Part shown: in pieces, positions 21,095-32,000 of the stretch | Position numbering within the stretch: position 1 is the first letter of the stretch | Layout of the letters: each line of letters begins with the position of its first letter | Position numbers and translations under genes: made by a program | Origin: Prorocentrum cordatum | Lineage: Eukaryota; Sar; Dinophyceae; Prorocentrales; Prorocentraceae | Assembly (NCBI GenBank): GCA_963575745.1 | Contig: CAUYUJ010000714.1 | Coordinates: 40,001-104,000, forward strand | DNA length: 64,000 nt | Reading direction: 5' to 3' | The notes under the pieces: model-generated | The model's database searches: none | What the model saw: the letters and a program-made list of their open reading frames with translations, nothing else | Told to the model about the DNA's origin: nothing

Positions 21095-22425
21095 TTTGTT
21101 CCCAACCATCCTGTGGTGTTGGGTTCTCGTTTTGAAGAGACGGCGCCCCGCGTTCTCCTCCCGCCTCCTTCCTCCCTCCTCCTCCCCCTCCTCCCTGCGT
21201 TTCACCCACCCAGTACAGCGCGTCGTGGCCCCATCGGGAGCTCCACCCAAGGCCCCAGTGGTGGTGGCCACATGCGTCCCGGAAACCAAATTTGGCAACC
21301 CTCACACGTTTCGTGGCCCCATAGGGAGCTCCACCGCAGGCCCCAGTACCACCGTCCGCATGCGTCCTGAAAACCCAATCTGGCATTTCCACCCACCCAA
21401 AACTCGCTTCGTGGCCCCATAGGGACCTCCACCCAAGGCCCAAGCGGAGGTGGCCGCATGCGTCCCGAAAACCAAATTTGGCACACCCCTCAGTATCGAT
21501 TCGTGGCCCCATAGGGAGCTCCACCGAAGCCCCCAGTGGGACCGTCCGCATGCGCCCCGAACATCTAATTTAGCATTTTCAGATTCAGTACAGCGCTTCG
21601 TGGCCCCAGTGCCACCGTCCGCATGTGTCCCGAAAACCAAATTTGGTATTCTCACCCACCCAGTATAGCATTTTGTGGCCCCATTGGGAGCTCCACCGAC
21701 GGCCCCAGTGCCACCGTCCGCATGCGCCCCGAAAACCCAATTTGGCATCTTCACCCATCCAGTCCAGCGCTTCGTGGTACCATAGAGAGCTCCACCGAAG
21801 ACCCCAGTGCTACCGTCTGCATGCGTGCCGAACCAAATTTGACAGTTTCACCCACCCAGTACAGCGCTTCGTGGCCCCATAGGGAGCTCCACCGCAGCCT
21901 CCAGTGGGACCGCCCGCGTGCGTCCCGAAAATTCAATTTGGCATCTTCACGCACCCAGTACAGCGTTTCGTGGCCCCACAGGGAGCTCCACCGAAGACCC
22001 CAGTGCCACCATCCGCATGCGCTTCGAAAACTCAATTTGGTATTTGCACCCTTCCAGTACAGCCGTGGCCCCATAGAGAGCTCCACCGAAGGCTCCAGTG
22101 GGACCGCCCGCGTGCGTCCCACACACCCATTCGGCATCTTCACCCACCCAGTACTGCGCTTCGTGGCCCCATAGTGGGCTCCACAGAAGCCTCCAGTGGG
22201 ACCGCCCGCGTGCCTCCCACACACCCAATGTGGCATTTCCCCCACCCAGTACAGCGTTTCGTGGCCCAATATGGAGTTTCACCGACGGCCCCAGCGGTAC
22301 CGCACGCATGCGTTTCCCCCCACCCAGTGCAGCGCTTCGTGGCCCCATGGGGAGCTTCACCGAACAAGATATTCACAATCGCGGTGCCCACAACTGCATA
22401 CGGTTGGGCTCTTTGCCAGGATAAT
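21095..22425. repeat. Satellite-bearing unit, locus 3 (both ends present)
   Basis: Left flank GTTCCCAACCATCCTGTGGT then GTTGGGTTCTCGTTTTGAAG; pyrimidine stretch; about 13 diverged monomers with the core GTGGCCCCATAGGGAGCTCC; right end TTCACAATCGCGGTGCCCAC followed by GCATACGGTTGGGCTCTTTG and CCAGGATAATATTGTTG. Confidence 0.9.
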
Positions 22426-23597
22426 ATTGTTGTGGCGATGTTTCAGCTGAATTCCTTTTGCGGCGGCCTTGCAAGACACATGCATGTACAGAGGAAGACG
22501 GCAAGACCCGCCCCCCCCTCGAGGAGGAGGAGGAGGAGGAGGAGGAGGATCATCCAGCTTCTTCCTCATCAAGGGGGGGTTGCGGGTTGCACGACATGCG
22601 CCCTGGATGAGGCCCGAAGGTGCACTAGAGGTGCGCCGTGTCTCTCCCCCCCGCGCACTGCCCCTCCCCCTTAAGCACTGCCCGAGGAGCTGCCCGGGGT
22701 GTTTTGGGCCTTCTCTTCCGGAAGATCGAAGCTGTTACAGAACGAGTGGCGACGAGGACCTGCAGCAGCCCCTGCCCATTCTGAACAAGACTCGCGGTCG
22801 GTGTCGCCGCGGGCGTTGTGCATCTCAGACGCAGATGACGCCTGCCCAACAGCGGCCATTGTCTTTTGTTTGGCTTCGGGCCACATTCGCTGTTGGGTGC
22901 CGTACCGCTTGTTGTTCGCACCAGTTTCGGGCGTCCAACTCTGAGGGCTCCCTGGTTTTCGGGTAGTGGGGGCCCGTGGCCGCTTTGTGGGCTCCTCGTG
23001 CCCTGGATGGCGTTTCCAGATGCGCACGCACAGATTGCGCCAGGTAGATTGAACCCACATACCTTGCTCAAGTCAGCATACAACGCATAGCTTGCACTAC
23101 ATTGGCTGCAAGCTTCAGGTTGCATCACATAGGTTGCACCACGCAGGCTGCGCCACCGACGATATCCTATACAGTGCACCACACAGTTTGCACATCATAC
23201 ATTCGCCTGCACATACTTCATCGCGCAGGGTGCACCACACATTGGCCGCTGATCGAGAGTGCAAGGGTTGACTGCTCGGGGCGCACAACGGCAAACATTA
23301 TTCGGATGAAGTGCAGCAGCTTGGCGGGTGAAGGGCCGCTCTTTTCCCAAACGGGGCTGTCGCTTGCCTCTGACTCAATTTCTAATGTACCAGCTCCGCA
23401 CGCACGCACCCTCATCCTTCTCCTTCTCCTCCTCCTCCTCCTCCTCCTCCTCCTTCTCTTCCTGCTCCTCCTTGGAGTGCCGCACGCATGGCGCGACCAT
23501 GCAGCGCTCGTCTTCCAAGGGGGGCACTCCCCATAGCGAACTGGGAATTATCAACAGGGGCTGACACGGAGGGGACCTTCATATAGGAGTCGTATTT
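22426..23597. other. Unassigned, with two small repeats
   Basis: (GGA)n at 22525-22550; loose GGTTGCACCACGCAGGCTGC repeats at 23090-23250; (CTC)n at 23418-23470. A + strand frame at 22699-22944 (81 codons) has mixed composition but no family match. No gene called. Confidence 0.4.
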
Positions 23598-23790
23598 CCC
23601 AGACCCCCTCGCGTCGTGAAAAAAACACGACGGGAGGTTTTTGGTCAGTTTCGGCCTCTGGGGGCCCTCGCCAGTCCTCGGGACCGTCAAAAACGCCTCG
23701 GGATGAAAAACTGGTCCCAGGGAAGGGGTCCAGGCCTCTGGGACTCTGGGGGTCGACGTTGTGAAAAAGTCACGCCGCCCGGGGTCTGGG
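23598..23790. repeat. Foldback element with CCCAGACCCC ends
   Basis: Perfect 10-bp ends CCCAGACCCC (23598-23607) and GGGGTCTGGG (23781-23790). Imperfect pairing continues inwards (CGTCGTGAAAAAAACACGAC against its counterpart GTTGTGAAAAAGTCACGCC). Confidence 0.5.
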
Positions 23791-24273
23791 TACAGCGCCG
23801 TGTGCTGCAACTTCGTTGACGCACCTTCCTCGCTGCAGCTCTACAGCTTTTTGGAGCCAGGATGACTCCCAAGACTGTCCGCATGCCGCGCGAATCATTG
23901 TCGTCCTCCGGCTCCTGATCGTCTTGCACCCTCGTCGTCACCATTATTGCCATCGTCTTCTTCGCAGCCATTTTGGTCAAAGCTTCTCGGTTTATAGAGG
24001 GGTGGTTCGGGCGCGCCCTGCAGTGACATCAGGTGAGGGCAGTGCGTGAACGGCCCCTGGCTACGTCCGAAGCCGCCAGCGCCGTCTTGCAGCAGCGCCA
24101 GGCGGCGACCGGCGCCGCTGCCGACGCGCGTGCGATGGCCGCCTCCGGCGCCGCGGCCAGCCTCCCCGTGGCGGAGGCCGCCCGCTGTGCCGATGCTCGC
24201 CCCTCCGCGCTGCGCTCCGAGAAGAGTGGCGACGTGACGCCGGAGACCGTCACCCCGCCCACGCGCTCGGTGA
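23791..24273. other. Unassigned, holds a spliced-leader-like string
   Basis: CGCAGCCATTTTGGTCAAAG at 23963-23982 resembles the dinoflagellate spliced leader's AGCCATTTTGG-CTCAAG core with one base missing. On the minus strand the same site gives ATGGCTGCGAAGAAGACG, a possible start codon. The rest is GC-rich (24030-24260) with Ala-rich frames on both strands. No gene called. Confidence 0.3.
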
Positions 24274-24604
24274 TCAGGAGGGGGAAAAACACACAGGCAC
24301 AATTCATCGTCGATCCCCAATCAGGAGGGGGAAAAACACGCAGACACAATTAATCGTCGATCCCCAGAAAATATGGGAAGTGGCGGGGAAGACGAGAACC
24401 CCAACAAGGTGCAAAAACATATGGGGAATCTGTTTATTTGTGTGCACTCATTTGTGTGTCCTGGGGCCCCTTTAGGTGAGCCCGAGCAGCGACAAATGGA
24501 AAATACGGGAAGTGGCGGGGAAGACGAAAACCCCAACAAGATGCAAAAACATATGGGGAATCTGTTTATTTGTGTGCACTTCTTTGTGTGTCCTGGGGCC
24601 CCTT
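24274..24604. repeat. Intron-like 150-bp repeats: partial, full and truncated copies
   Basis: A 45-bp left-end fragment (24274-24320) is followed by a full copy (24325-24463: CAATCAG|GAGGGGGAAAAACAC to TTTGTGTGTCCTG|GGGCCC), then CTTTAGGTGAGCCCGAGCAG and a copy lacking its left end (about 24492-24593). The last two are followed by the same GGTGAGCCCGAGCAGCGAC, so this part is itself a ~130-bp tandem duplication. Confidence 0.8.
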
Positions 24605-24828
24605 GAGGTGAGCCCGAGCAGCGACGGCGGAGCTCTCCTGTCGCCGCGCGACGGCAGGCTCGGCGCGGCCGGCGCCTGCCAGGAGGCGGCGGGTGCGGGG
24701 CCGGCAGCGCGGCAGGGCGCCGCCGGAGGAGGCCGCCGGGAGGCGCCCGGGGGGGGCCAGCAGGCTGGCGGGAGCACTCCGGCGCCGCAGGAGTCGGCGG
24801 CTAGCTCGGGTCGCGGAGGCAGCAATCA
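24605..24828. other. GC-rich unassigned DNA
   Basis: Gly/Ala-rich frames on the + strand with high GC. Could be an upstream exon for the nucleotidyltransferase or nothing; no motif decides. Confidence 0.3.
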
Positions 24829-25036
24829 GGGGCAACGATGGGGGGGGATAGGCACCGGGGGGGGACGCATCGACCCCGAATCGCCCATGGACCGCCGATA
24901 GGGGCCCGATAGCCCCAAGCTGCACAGGAAGGTGCGGATTGCTTATCGGGGGCCTATCGCCGATCTGTCGGCGATGTATCGCCCATTCCAGGTCGATGCA
25001 TCCCCCCCTATGCCAGTCCCCCCCTATCGTTGCCCC
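24829..25036. repeat. 208-bp foldback element overlapping a gene start
   Basis: Perfect 11-bp ends GGGGCAACGAT (24829-24839) and ATCGTTGCCCC (25026-25036). Imperfect pairing continues for about 80 bp on each side (GATGCATCGACC, CCTATCGCCGAT). The right arm contains TCGCCGATCTGTCGGCGA (24957-24974), shared with 13453-13470. Confidence 0.7.
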
Positions 25037-26194
25037 TCAAATAAGAAGCAGTCCAAGGCCAAGGGCAATCGCGGTGGTGTGGCCCATGTCCAAGCTGCGT
25101 TCGCTCCGGCTTCTGGCTTCGGCCCGCTGTTTGGAGGAGGTAACTTCTCGGACACGCACTCCACGTCGGACCGGCGGATAATCAAGACCCTGACGGCGCC
25201 CGAGGAGATCCACCGAAGGTTGCTGTGGACAGCCCGGCAGGTGCCGACGGCCCTGGAGGGCCCGGAAGACCAGCCGCTGGTAAGCCGCATGCAGCTGTAC
25301 GGCTCGCTGTCCCTCGACATGACCCAGCCAGAGGTGGCTCAACCCTGGAAGCAGGACTGGGCATCATACTACGTCAATGCGAAATCAGACGTTGATTTTG
25401 TGGTTGAAATGAGGCCAGGGGTGTCCGCGGCGGACATCGCGCAGCGGCTAACGCAGAAGGGAAACTGGCGCCTGATAAGCAAAGTTGAGGTCCACAAGTT
25501 CGCTTCCACTCAGCTCACACTGCTGGGGAGCTTCCCTGAGGACAAGAGCAAGCCAGCGGGCGAGGATCGCAGCGACATCTCGGGCTCCAACTCCGAGGTG
25601 TACCTAGATGTCACGTGCATCGAGAACGAGGTTCATTTCGACCGGTTTAAAGCGAGGCAGGAGGCCTTCAGGACCGCGTTCTCGGAGGTGCGGCGGCTAT
25701 TCGAGGCCAAGTTCGGCATTGACGGTGCGCTCGCGTTCGACGTTTACGTCCATCTTCTGAAGGCGTTCGCTGCGAAGGTGCCTGGGAACAACCTGACCGG
25801 CTTCCAGGCGACATGCATCGGCTTGTTTGTATTGCAGATCGGATTTTTTAGATTGAAGGTGAGCCAGTCGATCGCGCTCTCCATGTTCGAGGGATTCCTG
25901 CGGTTCTGCAAGACGTTCTACGGGGACCCTTTGAACTCGGCGGGATGGCCTATGCCTGGGCCCTCGTACCGCCAGTGCGCCATCGACCTCTCGCAGGGGG
26001 GAAGGTTCATGCCCCGCCTGAGCGAGAACTGGAGGAGCGAGCTCTACTTCTTGAGTACAGAGGGCGAGATGGACGTGCGTGGAGACGAGCGCGTGAACGT
26101 AACGCACTCTTTGGATCCGCGGGTGGTGGCGGAGGAAGCCCAGAGCCTGCTGAACAGGGCCTTTGCGGGGCACCAGTTCGACGTCTGGCTCTAG
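24974..26194 (+). CDS. Nucleotidyltransferase, poly(A) polymerase/TUTase superfamily
   Basis: Single-exon ORF of 406 codons from ATG 24974. It has the layout of a DNA-polymerase-beta-like RNA nucleotidyltransferase, which adds nucleotides to RNA 3' ends. Residues 109-111 (YGS) and 138-142 (SDVDF) match the helix-turn G-S and D-x-D signature, with Asp139 and Asp141 as likely metal ligands. VYLDVTC near residue 210 supplies the third Asp (about 212). Residues 273-288 (NLTGFQATCIGLFVLQ) match the central PAP/25A-associated helix, and MFEGFLRFCKTFYGDPLN fits the end of that domain. The catalytic part is complete and has no frameshift. The start is doubtful. The first two ATGs (24974, 25010) lie inside a foldback element and the next in-frame ATG (25289) is only three codons before YGS. 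An upstream spliced exon or a foldback-supplied start are both possible. Whether it is a poly(A) polymerase, a uridylyltransferase or a U6 TUTase cannot be told here. Confidence 0.72.
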   Translation: MYRPFQVDASPPMPVPPYRCPSNKKQSKAKGNRGGVAHVQAAFAPASGFGPLFGGGNFSDTHSTSDRRIIKTLTAPEEIHRRLLWTARQVPTALEGPEDQPLVSRMQLYGSLSLDMTQPEVAQPWKQDWASYYVNAKSDVDFVVEMRPGVSAADIAQRLTQKGNWRLISKVEVHKFASTQLTLLGSFPEDKSKPAGEDRSDISGSNSEVYLDVTCIENEVHFDRFKARQEAFRTAFSEVRRLFEAKFGIDGALAFDVYVHLLKAFAAKVPGNNLTGFQATCIGLFVLQIGFFRLKVSQSIALSMFEGFLRFCKTFYGDPLNSAGWPMPGPSYRQCAIDLSQGGRFMPRLSENWRSELYFLSTEGEMDVRGDERVNVTHSLDPRVVAEEAQSLLNRAFAGHQFDVWL

Positions 26195-26788
26195 GAAGCT
26201 CGAGGACTTGGGCTCAGAGCTTCATCCGCAGCACGTCCCGTTGTCGCCGAGGCGATTCCTGAACGACCGTGCTGTGCGGCTCCTCAGCGACCAGGCTGTG
26301 CGGTGCCTTATATTGTTTGGCCACGTTACCGGATTAGCGCGTGGCCTCGTTTTGACAGGGAAGATGGATTTGGGGTCTGGGAGTTGATCCAAACGGGGAG
26401 GAAGAGGGATGTTTTGCAGAGATGGCAGGGAGGAACGAGAACCGAGGCTCAGGTGCTCACTGTTTTTGTCGCGTCTCTGGAGGAGCGGCGGGAGATGTGC
26501 TCGGCACGCAAGGCGAAGCGTGCTGGAGCGCGGCCGAGTGGCACTCAGCAATTTCCTGCCCAAGCGGCGAGTGGCGCTCAGCGGCCAGGGCGTACGCGCG
26601 TCTCACCGGCTCGCCCGCGCGCTGTGCGCAGCAACTTCTGGCGGGGAGGGCCCTTCGCCAGCTCACGTGGTTACCCTCCGCCTTCCCCAGACGCCCTGGC
26701 GGTAGGGCGTCACGCTCGGTGTGAAGCCTTCTCCCTGCGCCCCATGGAAAGAGATAAAAGGGGTCTCTGCAGCTCGACCACTTCTCAG
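26195..26788. other. Downstream of the nucleotidyltransferase, unassigned
   Basis: Probable 3' flank of the gene, with no AATAAA-type signal seen (such signals are not usual in dinoflagellates). From 26480 on there are short direct repeats around GAGTGGC-CTCAGC. No second gene recognised. Confidence 0.4.
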
Positions 26789-26926
26789 GAGAGGAAAAAA
26801 CACACAGACACAATTAATCTTCGATTCCTCAGGAAATATGGGAAAATGTGGGGAGTGGGGGGGAAGACAATAACCGAGAAAATATGGGGAATCTTTTTAT
26901 TTGTGTGTATTTAGTTGTGTGTCCCA
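26789..26926. repeat. Intron-like 150-bp repeat, 138-bp copy
   Basis: Left boundary TTCTCAG|GAGAGGAAAAAACAC, right boundary TGTGTGTCCCAG|GGCCCC. Internal ACACAATTAATCTTCGATTC, AAATATGGGAAAATG and GGGGGGAAGACAATAACC match the other copies. Its flanks differ from those of the 15-16 kb and 24 kb copies, showing dispersal. Confidence 0.8.
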
Positions 26927-27440
26927 GGGCCCCTTCGTTCATGCTCCACCTCCTCTTCGCGCGCGCTTCGCTGCGACCGCGTCTGAAGCGTCTGCCGGAG
27001 GTGTCCGCACTTTTGGTTTCTGGTCGGGCTTACAGAACGCGGCGGCGCGTGTAATTCTTGGCGCTTCGCGTATCCCCCCCCGCGTATCCCCACCAGTGTG
27101 GGTCAGCCTTCGGCGTCGTCGGCCTTCGTTTCCACTACGTGCAGCTGGCGTCCCAGGCTGGTACATTGTTGTCTGTTTGGGCAGTTGCTCGGAGCTTGGC
27201 ACCGCAAGGGCGACTTACTCCGCAGCTTGCACCTCTGTGCGCTAGGTGCGTCCCAGTGAATGATGAGCATTTTGCTCAGTGCACGTGCATTGCACGCCTC
27301 GCGTGGAATTTGCCTGTTCCGCCGTCCCGGACACGCCTGTTGCCGCCAGACCATTGTCGCGCGGCCGCCGACCAAAAAAAATATATCCCCACCAGCCCAT
27401 CCAGAAACGATGCTCATGAGAGTTGATGGGGGGGAGAGAG
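26927..27440 (+). other. Candidate retroelement relic, low support
   Basis: A + strand frame (27058-27426) contains CARCVPVNDEHFAQC, a Cys-x2-Cys...His...Cys pattern like the zinc knuckle that closes many LINE reverse transcriptases. Nothing else of a polymerase is visible, so this may be chance. CTTCGCGTATCCCC is duplicated at 27065 and shared with 17230. Confidence 0.25.
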
Positions 27441-27990
27441 GAAGAGACACGCATAGTCAAACAGCGAGGGAGGCTTGGGAGGATCCGTGGCAGTTTCGAG
27501 CCGTCTTGGAGCGGTCGTGGGGCCGTCTGGAGCATCTTGGGAGACATCTTGAGCCAGCTTGGGCTATCTGAGCCATCTTGGATGTCATCTTGGGTTGTCT
27601 GAGGTTGCTCGGGCGCCTCTTGGATGCCTTTCGGGTGCCTCTTGGAGCCCTCTTGGGGCCTTTTGGGGCGCTCTTGGAGCCCTCTTGGGGGCCTCTTGGG
27701 AGTCCTGGAGGGCCTCTTGGGGCCATCTTGGAGGCGGTCGGTCAAAATAGGGGGTGTACTCGATTCCCCCCCCCTCGGAGGCCGCGATCCTCGTGAGGAG
27801 TGTCAAAAATTGGCCCTCCCAGGGGCCGAAGAAGGACTCTCTGACACATCGATCCCCCTCCCCAAAAAGCCTCAGGGAGAGGAGGGGAGGGGTTCCCCTC
27901 CCCGAGTGGAAGAGGGGTCGTGGAAGATGAGAGAGGCCCTCGTTAGACCACCTGTCGCCCAAAGGGCTGGTGGGATTCTCGTTCGGCGAG
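27440..27990. repeat. CTCTTGGGG array with conserved tail, copy 2
   Basis: 27550-27730 is a degenerate TCTTGG-rich array. 27730-27980 matches the tail of the 17.4-18.4 kb composite (CCCCCCCCTCGGAGGCCGCG, ATCCTCGTGAGG, CCCCTCCCCGAG, CAAAGGGCTGGTGGGATT). Confidence 0.8.
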
Positions 27991-28984
27991 CCCCTTTGCC
28001 AGCTCCCCTCTCCCAGTAGTCTTCTGCTCATCTGTCTATAAATAGACATACACATATGCGCCCCACCCCCGCCCATCATTCTCGCCATGCTCCCATCTTC
28101 CATCCAATTCTTGGACAAACCGGTGCCCATGCTGAATTCACGGCGCACCACAGGGGGGGCGTCACGATGGCGGCAGTTATTGTTGTTTTTACGGTGTCTT
28201 GTACGTTCCCAACAAATTGTCGTCATCGTCTTTGTATTGTTCGTCGTTGTCGTCGTCCTCGTCCTCCTCCTCCACTGGCGCCAGCCTGCCACACCGAGGG
28301 AAAAGCAAGTGGGTGCTGCCGCAGCGCCCGGTGGCGAGCGCCAGCGCCCAGGGGTGAGCTCAGCGGCAGCGCCCGGCGGTGAGCGCAAGCGCCCACCGGG
28401 CGGTCGCCATCCGCAGAGAAAAGGAGCGTAGGAGAGGAACTCAGAGAGTGGACTCCTCCTCCTCCTCCTCCTCCTCCTCCTCCTCCTGCTCCTCCTCCTC
28501 CTCCTCCTCCTCGTCAAGCGGCCTGACCGTTGCGAGCCCCCCACGGGCAGCCTGGTGTCTTTGGGTCCTGGTTCGGAAGCGAGCGTGGCCCCAGCGAGGC
28601 ATCAGGCTCGCTGGCCTCCTACGATGGGGTGGTGCAGCGACGGAGCCCGCTGCGCATGCAGAACAACGGTCGGGGCGTTGGGCCCCGCCCTGGCGGCGCC
28701 TCCTGCGCCGCCCCTGGCGCGCTCCGCGCTCCCGGGAGGGGGGGGGGGGGGGGGAGGCCAGGGGGGGGGAGGCCAGCGCAGGTCCAGGGCCTCCGAACGG
28801 GCCTCCGAAGCTTTCTGCTCGTGAAGCGCGGTCCTCTCCTGAGGGCGCTGCTGGTCCTCAGCACTGTGGCCACCGGGAGCCCGAGCGGAGAGCCCAGCGG
28901 CCAGCAGCCCCCGAGACAGGAGCGGAGGGGGGGGAAGATGAGGATGAGCAGCCTGTGTACGTGCCTTCTCTCGCTATCTGTGTT
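27991..28984. other. Unassigned, with (CTC)n and a small minisatellite
   Basis: (CTC)n at 28454-28512; GCGCCCGGTGGCGAGCGC-type repeats at 28320-28400. The remaining GC-rich DNA has overlapping frames and no recognised domain. Confidence 0.4.
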
Positions 28985-29023
28985 CTATGTGTCTCTTTCT
29001 CTCTCTCTCTCTCGCTCTGTTGT

Positions 29024-29059
<36 letters not shown>

Positions 29060-29060
29060 A
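28985..29060. repeat. (CT)n microsatellite
   Basis: CTCTCTCT runs at 28993-29015 and 29030-29055, joined to block A of the composite repeat. Confidence 0.85.
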
Positions 29061-32000
29061 CAATGTATCGGAGGTTGGGGGGTGAGTCCGACGTGAAACG
29101 GAGACCCCACCTACCGGGAAATCGATCTCGGGTTCGGGTTCGTGTCGTGCGTGCCGTCCGTGCGTGCGGGCGAGGCGAAGCTGCGTGGGCGGGCGAGAGA
29201 AAATCCTCCTGTGGCTGGGCCGCGGCCAGACCAAATGTAACTCCTCCGGCGGCCGGTGCCCCGCGGTGTCCCGCCGATGTCCCGCGGGTGTCCCGCAGGT
29301 GTTCCGCCGGTGTCCGGTGGTGTCCTGTGGTGTCCCGTTGAGTGAGATCGATAGTAATATCGATCGATGTGGTGTCCCGTGGTGTCCTATGGTGTCCCGT
29401 TGAGTGAGATCGGTCGTGAAATCGATAGTGAGACTGATAGTGAGATCGAGAGATGTCCCGTGGTGTCCCGTGGTGGCCCGTGGTGTCCCGTGGTGTCCCG
29501 TTGAGTGAGATCGATAGTGAGATCGATAGTGAGATCGACAAGTGTCCCGTGGTGTCCCGTGGTGTCCCGTTGAGTGAGATCGATAGTGAGATCGATTGAG
29601 TCAGATGTTGGTTCCTCCCCCTTTCTTCACCCCCCACAACCTCCTGAATTATCACCCGAAGGGTGGTGGTATAGTTACTTCATAGAGGCGCACATGCGAT
29701 ATATCGGAGGTTGGGGGTTGAGATCGCAGTGGAACGGAGACCCCCAACCGGGAAATCGTTTCGTTACGTTCGTGTCGTGCGTGCGGGCGAAGCGAAGCTG
29801 CGGGGGCGCGCGAGAGGAATGAACCCGTCGTTGCTAGGGTGACGTCAAGACAAGTAATTCTCCCCCTTCCGCCCGTCTGGCGGTGGCCCGCGGTGTCCCG
29901 CGGTGTCCCGTGGTGTCCCGTGGTGTCCCGTGGTGTCCCGTGGTGTCCGCCGTTGCTAGGGCGAAGTCAAGACAAATGATTCTCCCCCTCCCGCCCGTAC
30001 GGCGGTGGCTCGCGGTGTCCCGTGGTGTCCGTCCCGTGGTCCGTTGCTAGGGCGAAGTCGAGACAAATGATTCTGCCCCGCCCGCCCGTCCGTCCGTCCG
30101 TCCGGCGGTGGCTCGCGGTGTCCCGCGGTGTCCCGTGGTATCTTGTGGTGTCCCGTTGAGTGAGATCGATACTGAGATCGATACTGAGATCAATACTGAG
30201 ATCAATGTGATACCCCGAGGTGTCCCGTGGTGTCCCGTTGAGTGAGATCGATAGTGAAATCGATACTGAGATCGACAGGTGTCCCGTGGTGTCCCGTGGT
30301 GTCCCGTTGAGTGAGATCGATAGTGAGATCGATCGTGAGATCGATACTGAGATCGTTGTGGTGCCCCGTGGTGTCCCGTTGTGTCCTATGGTGTCCCAAA
30401 AATTGAGATCGATTGTGAGATCAATAGTCAGATCGACAGGTGTGCCGTGGTGTCCCGTGGTGTCGTATGGTGTCCCGTTGAGTGAGATCGATAGTGAGAT
30501 CGGTAGTGAGACCGATAGTGAGATCGAGAGGTGCCCCGCGGTGTCCCGTGGTGGCCCGTGGTGGCCCGTTGTGTCCCGTGGTGTCCCGTTGAGTGAGATC
30601 GATAGTGAGATCGATAGTGAGATCGATGCGGTGTCCCGAGGTGTCCCGTGGTGTCCCGTGGTGTCCTATGGTGTCCCGTTGAGTGAGATCGATAGTGAGA
30701 TCGATAGTGAGACCGATAGTGGGATTGAGAGGTGCCCCGCGGTGTCCCGTGGTGTCCCGTGGTGGCCCGTGGTGTCCCGTGGTGTCCCGTTGAGTGAGAT
30801 CGATAGTGAGATCGATAGTGAGATCGACAAGTGTCCCGTGGTGTCCCGTGGTGCCCTGTTGAGTGAGATTGCTAGTGAGATCGATTGAGTCAGATGTTGG
30901 TTCCCCCCCTCTCCCCCCCCACAACCCGTTTATCACCCGAAGCGTGGTCGTATAGGTACGAACATCGGAGGCGAGGGGGTGAGATCGCAGTCGGACGGAG
31001 AGATCCCCACCGTGAAATCGGTTTCGCTTTCGTTTTCGTGTCACGCGTGCGGGCGAGGCGAAGCTGCGTGGGCGCGCGAAGAGAATAATGCCGCCGTGGC
31101 CTGGGGGGCTGTGGAGCCGTTCGACCGCCCCGCCCCCGGGCGTGCGGTGGCCCGGGATGCCCTGCTGGTGGTGCGGGGGTGCCCCGCCGGTGGTACGGGG
31201 GTTCCCCACCAGTGACCAGTGGTGCGGGGGGTGCCCCGTCGGTGGTGCGGGGGCGCCCCGCGGGTGGTGCGGATGGTGTCCCGTCGGTGGCGCGATGGTG
31301 AGATCGATGGTGAGATCGATAGTGTGATCGATAGTGAAATCGATTGTGAGATCTGTCGTGAGATCGATACTGAGATCTGTCGTGCGATCTGTTGTCAGAT
31401 CGATAGTGAGAACTGTTGTGAGATCGATGGTGAGACCGCTCGTGAGATCGATCCTTGGATCGGCAGTGTGAGATGGATACTGAGATCGATCGTGAGATCG
31501 ATCGTGATGTGTATATCTATATATATACATATTGATTGTGAGACCGATCGTGTGATCGATGGCGAGATCGATTGTGAGATCGATAGAGAGACCGAGAGTG
31601 AGAACCGTTCAGAGATCTATAGTGAGTCCGAATGTGAGATCGATCGTGAGTTCGATTGTCAGATCGATAGTGAGGTCGATTGGGAGATCCCATGTGAGAT
31701 CTATAGTGGCATCGGTTGTGAGATCGATGGTGCGTTCGATTGCATGATCGATAGTGAGATCGGTTGCATGATCGCTAGTGAGAGCTGATGTGAGATCGAT
31801 CAGGAGATCGATAGTGAGATCGATTGATATCGCTAGAGAGATCGGTTGTGAGATCGATAGTGGGATTAGTTGTGGGATCGATAGTGAGATCGATGGTGCG
31901 ATCGCTCATGAGATCTTTAGTGGGATTAGTTGTGATATCGATAGTGAAATCGATGACATCGATTGTGAGATTCTTCGTCAGACCGATACTGGATCGACTC

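Noticed and set aside
28985-29060. Promoter-like (CT)n element
   Set aside because: It simply abuts a composite repeat; there is no gene nearby to regulate.
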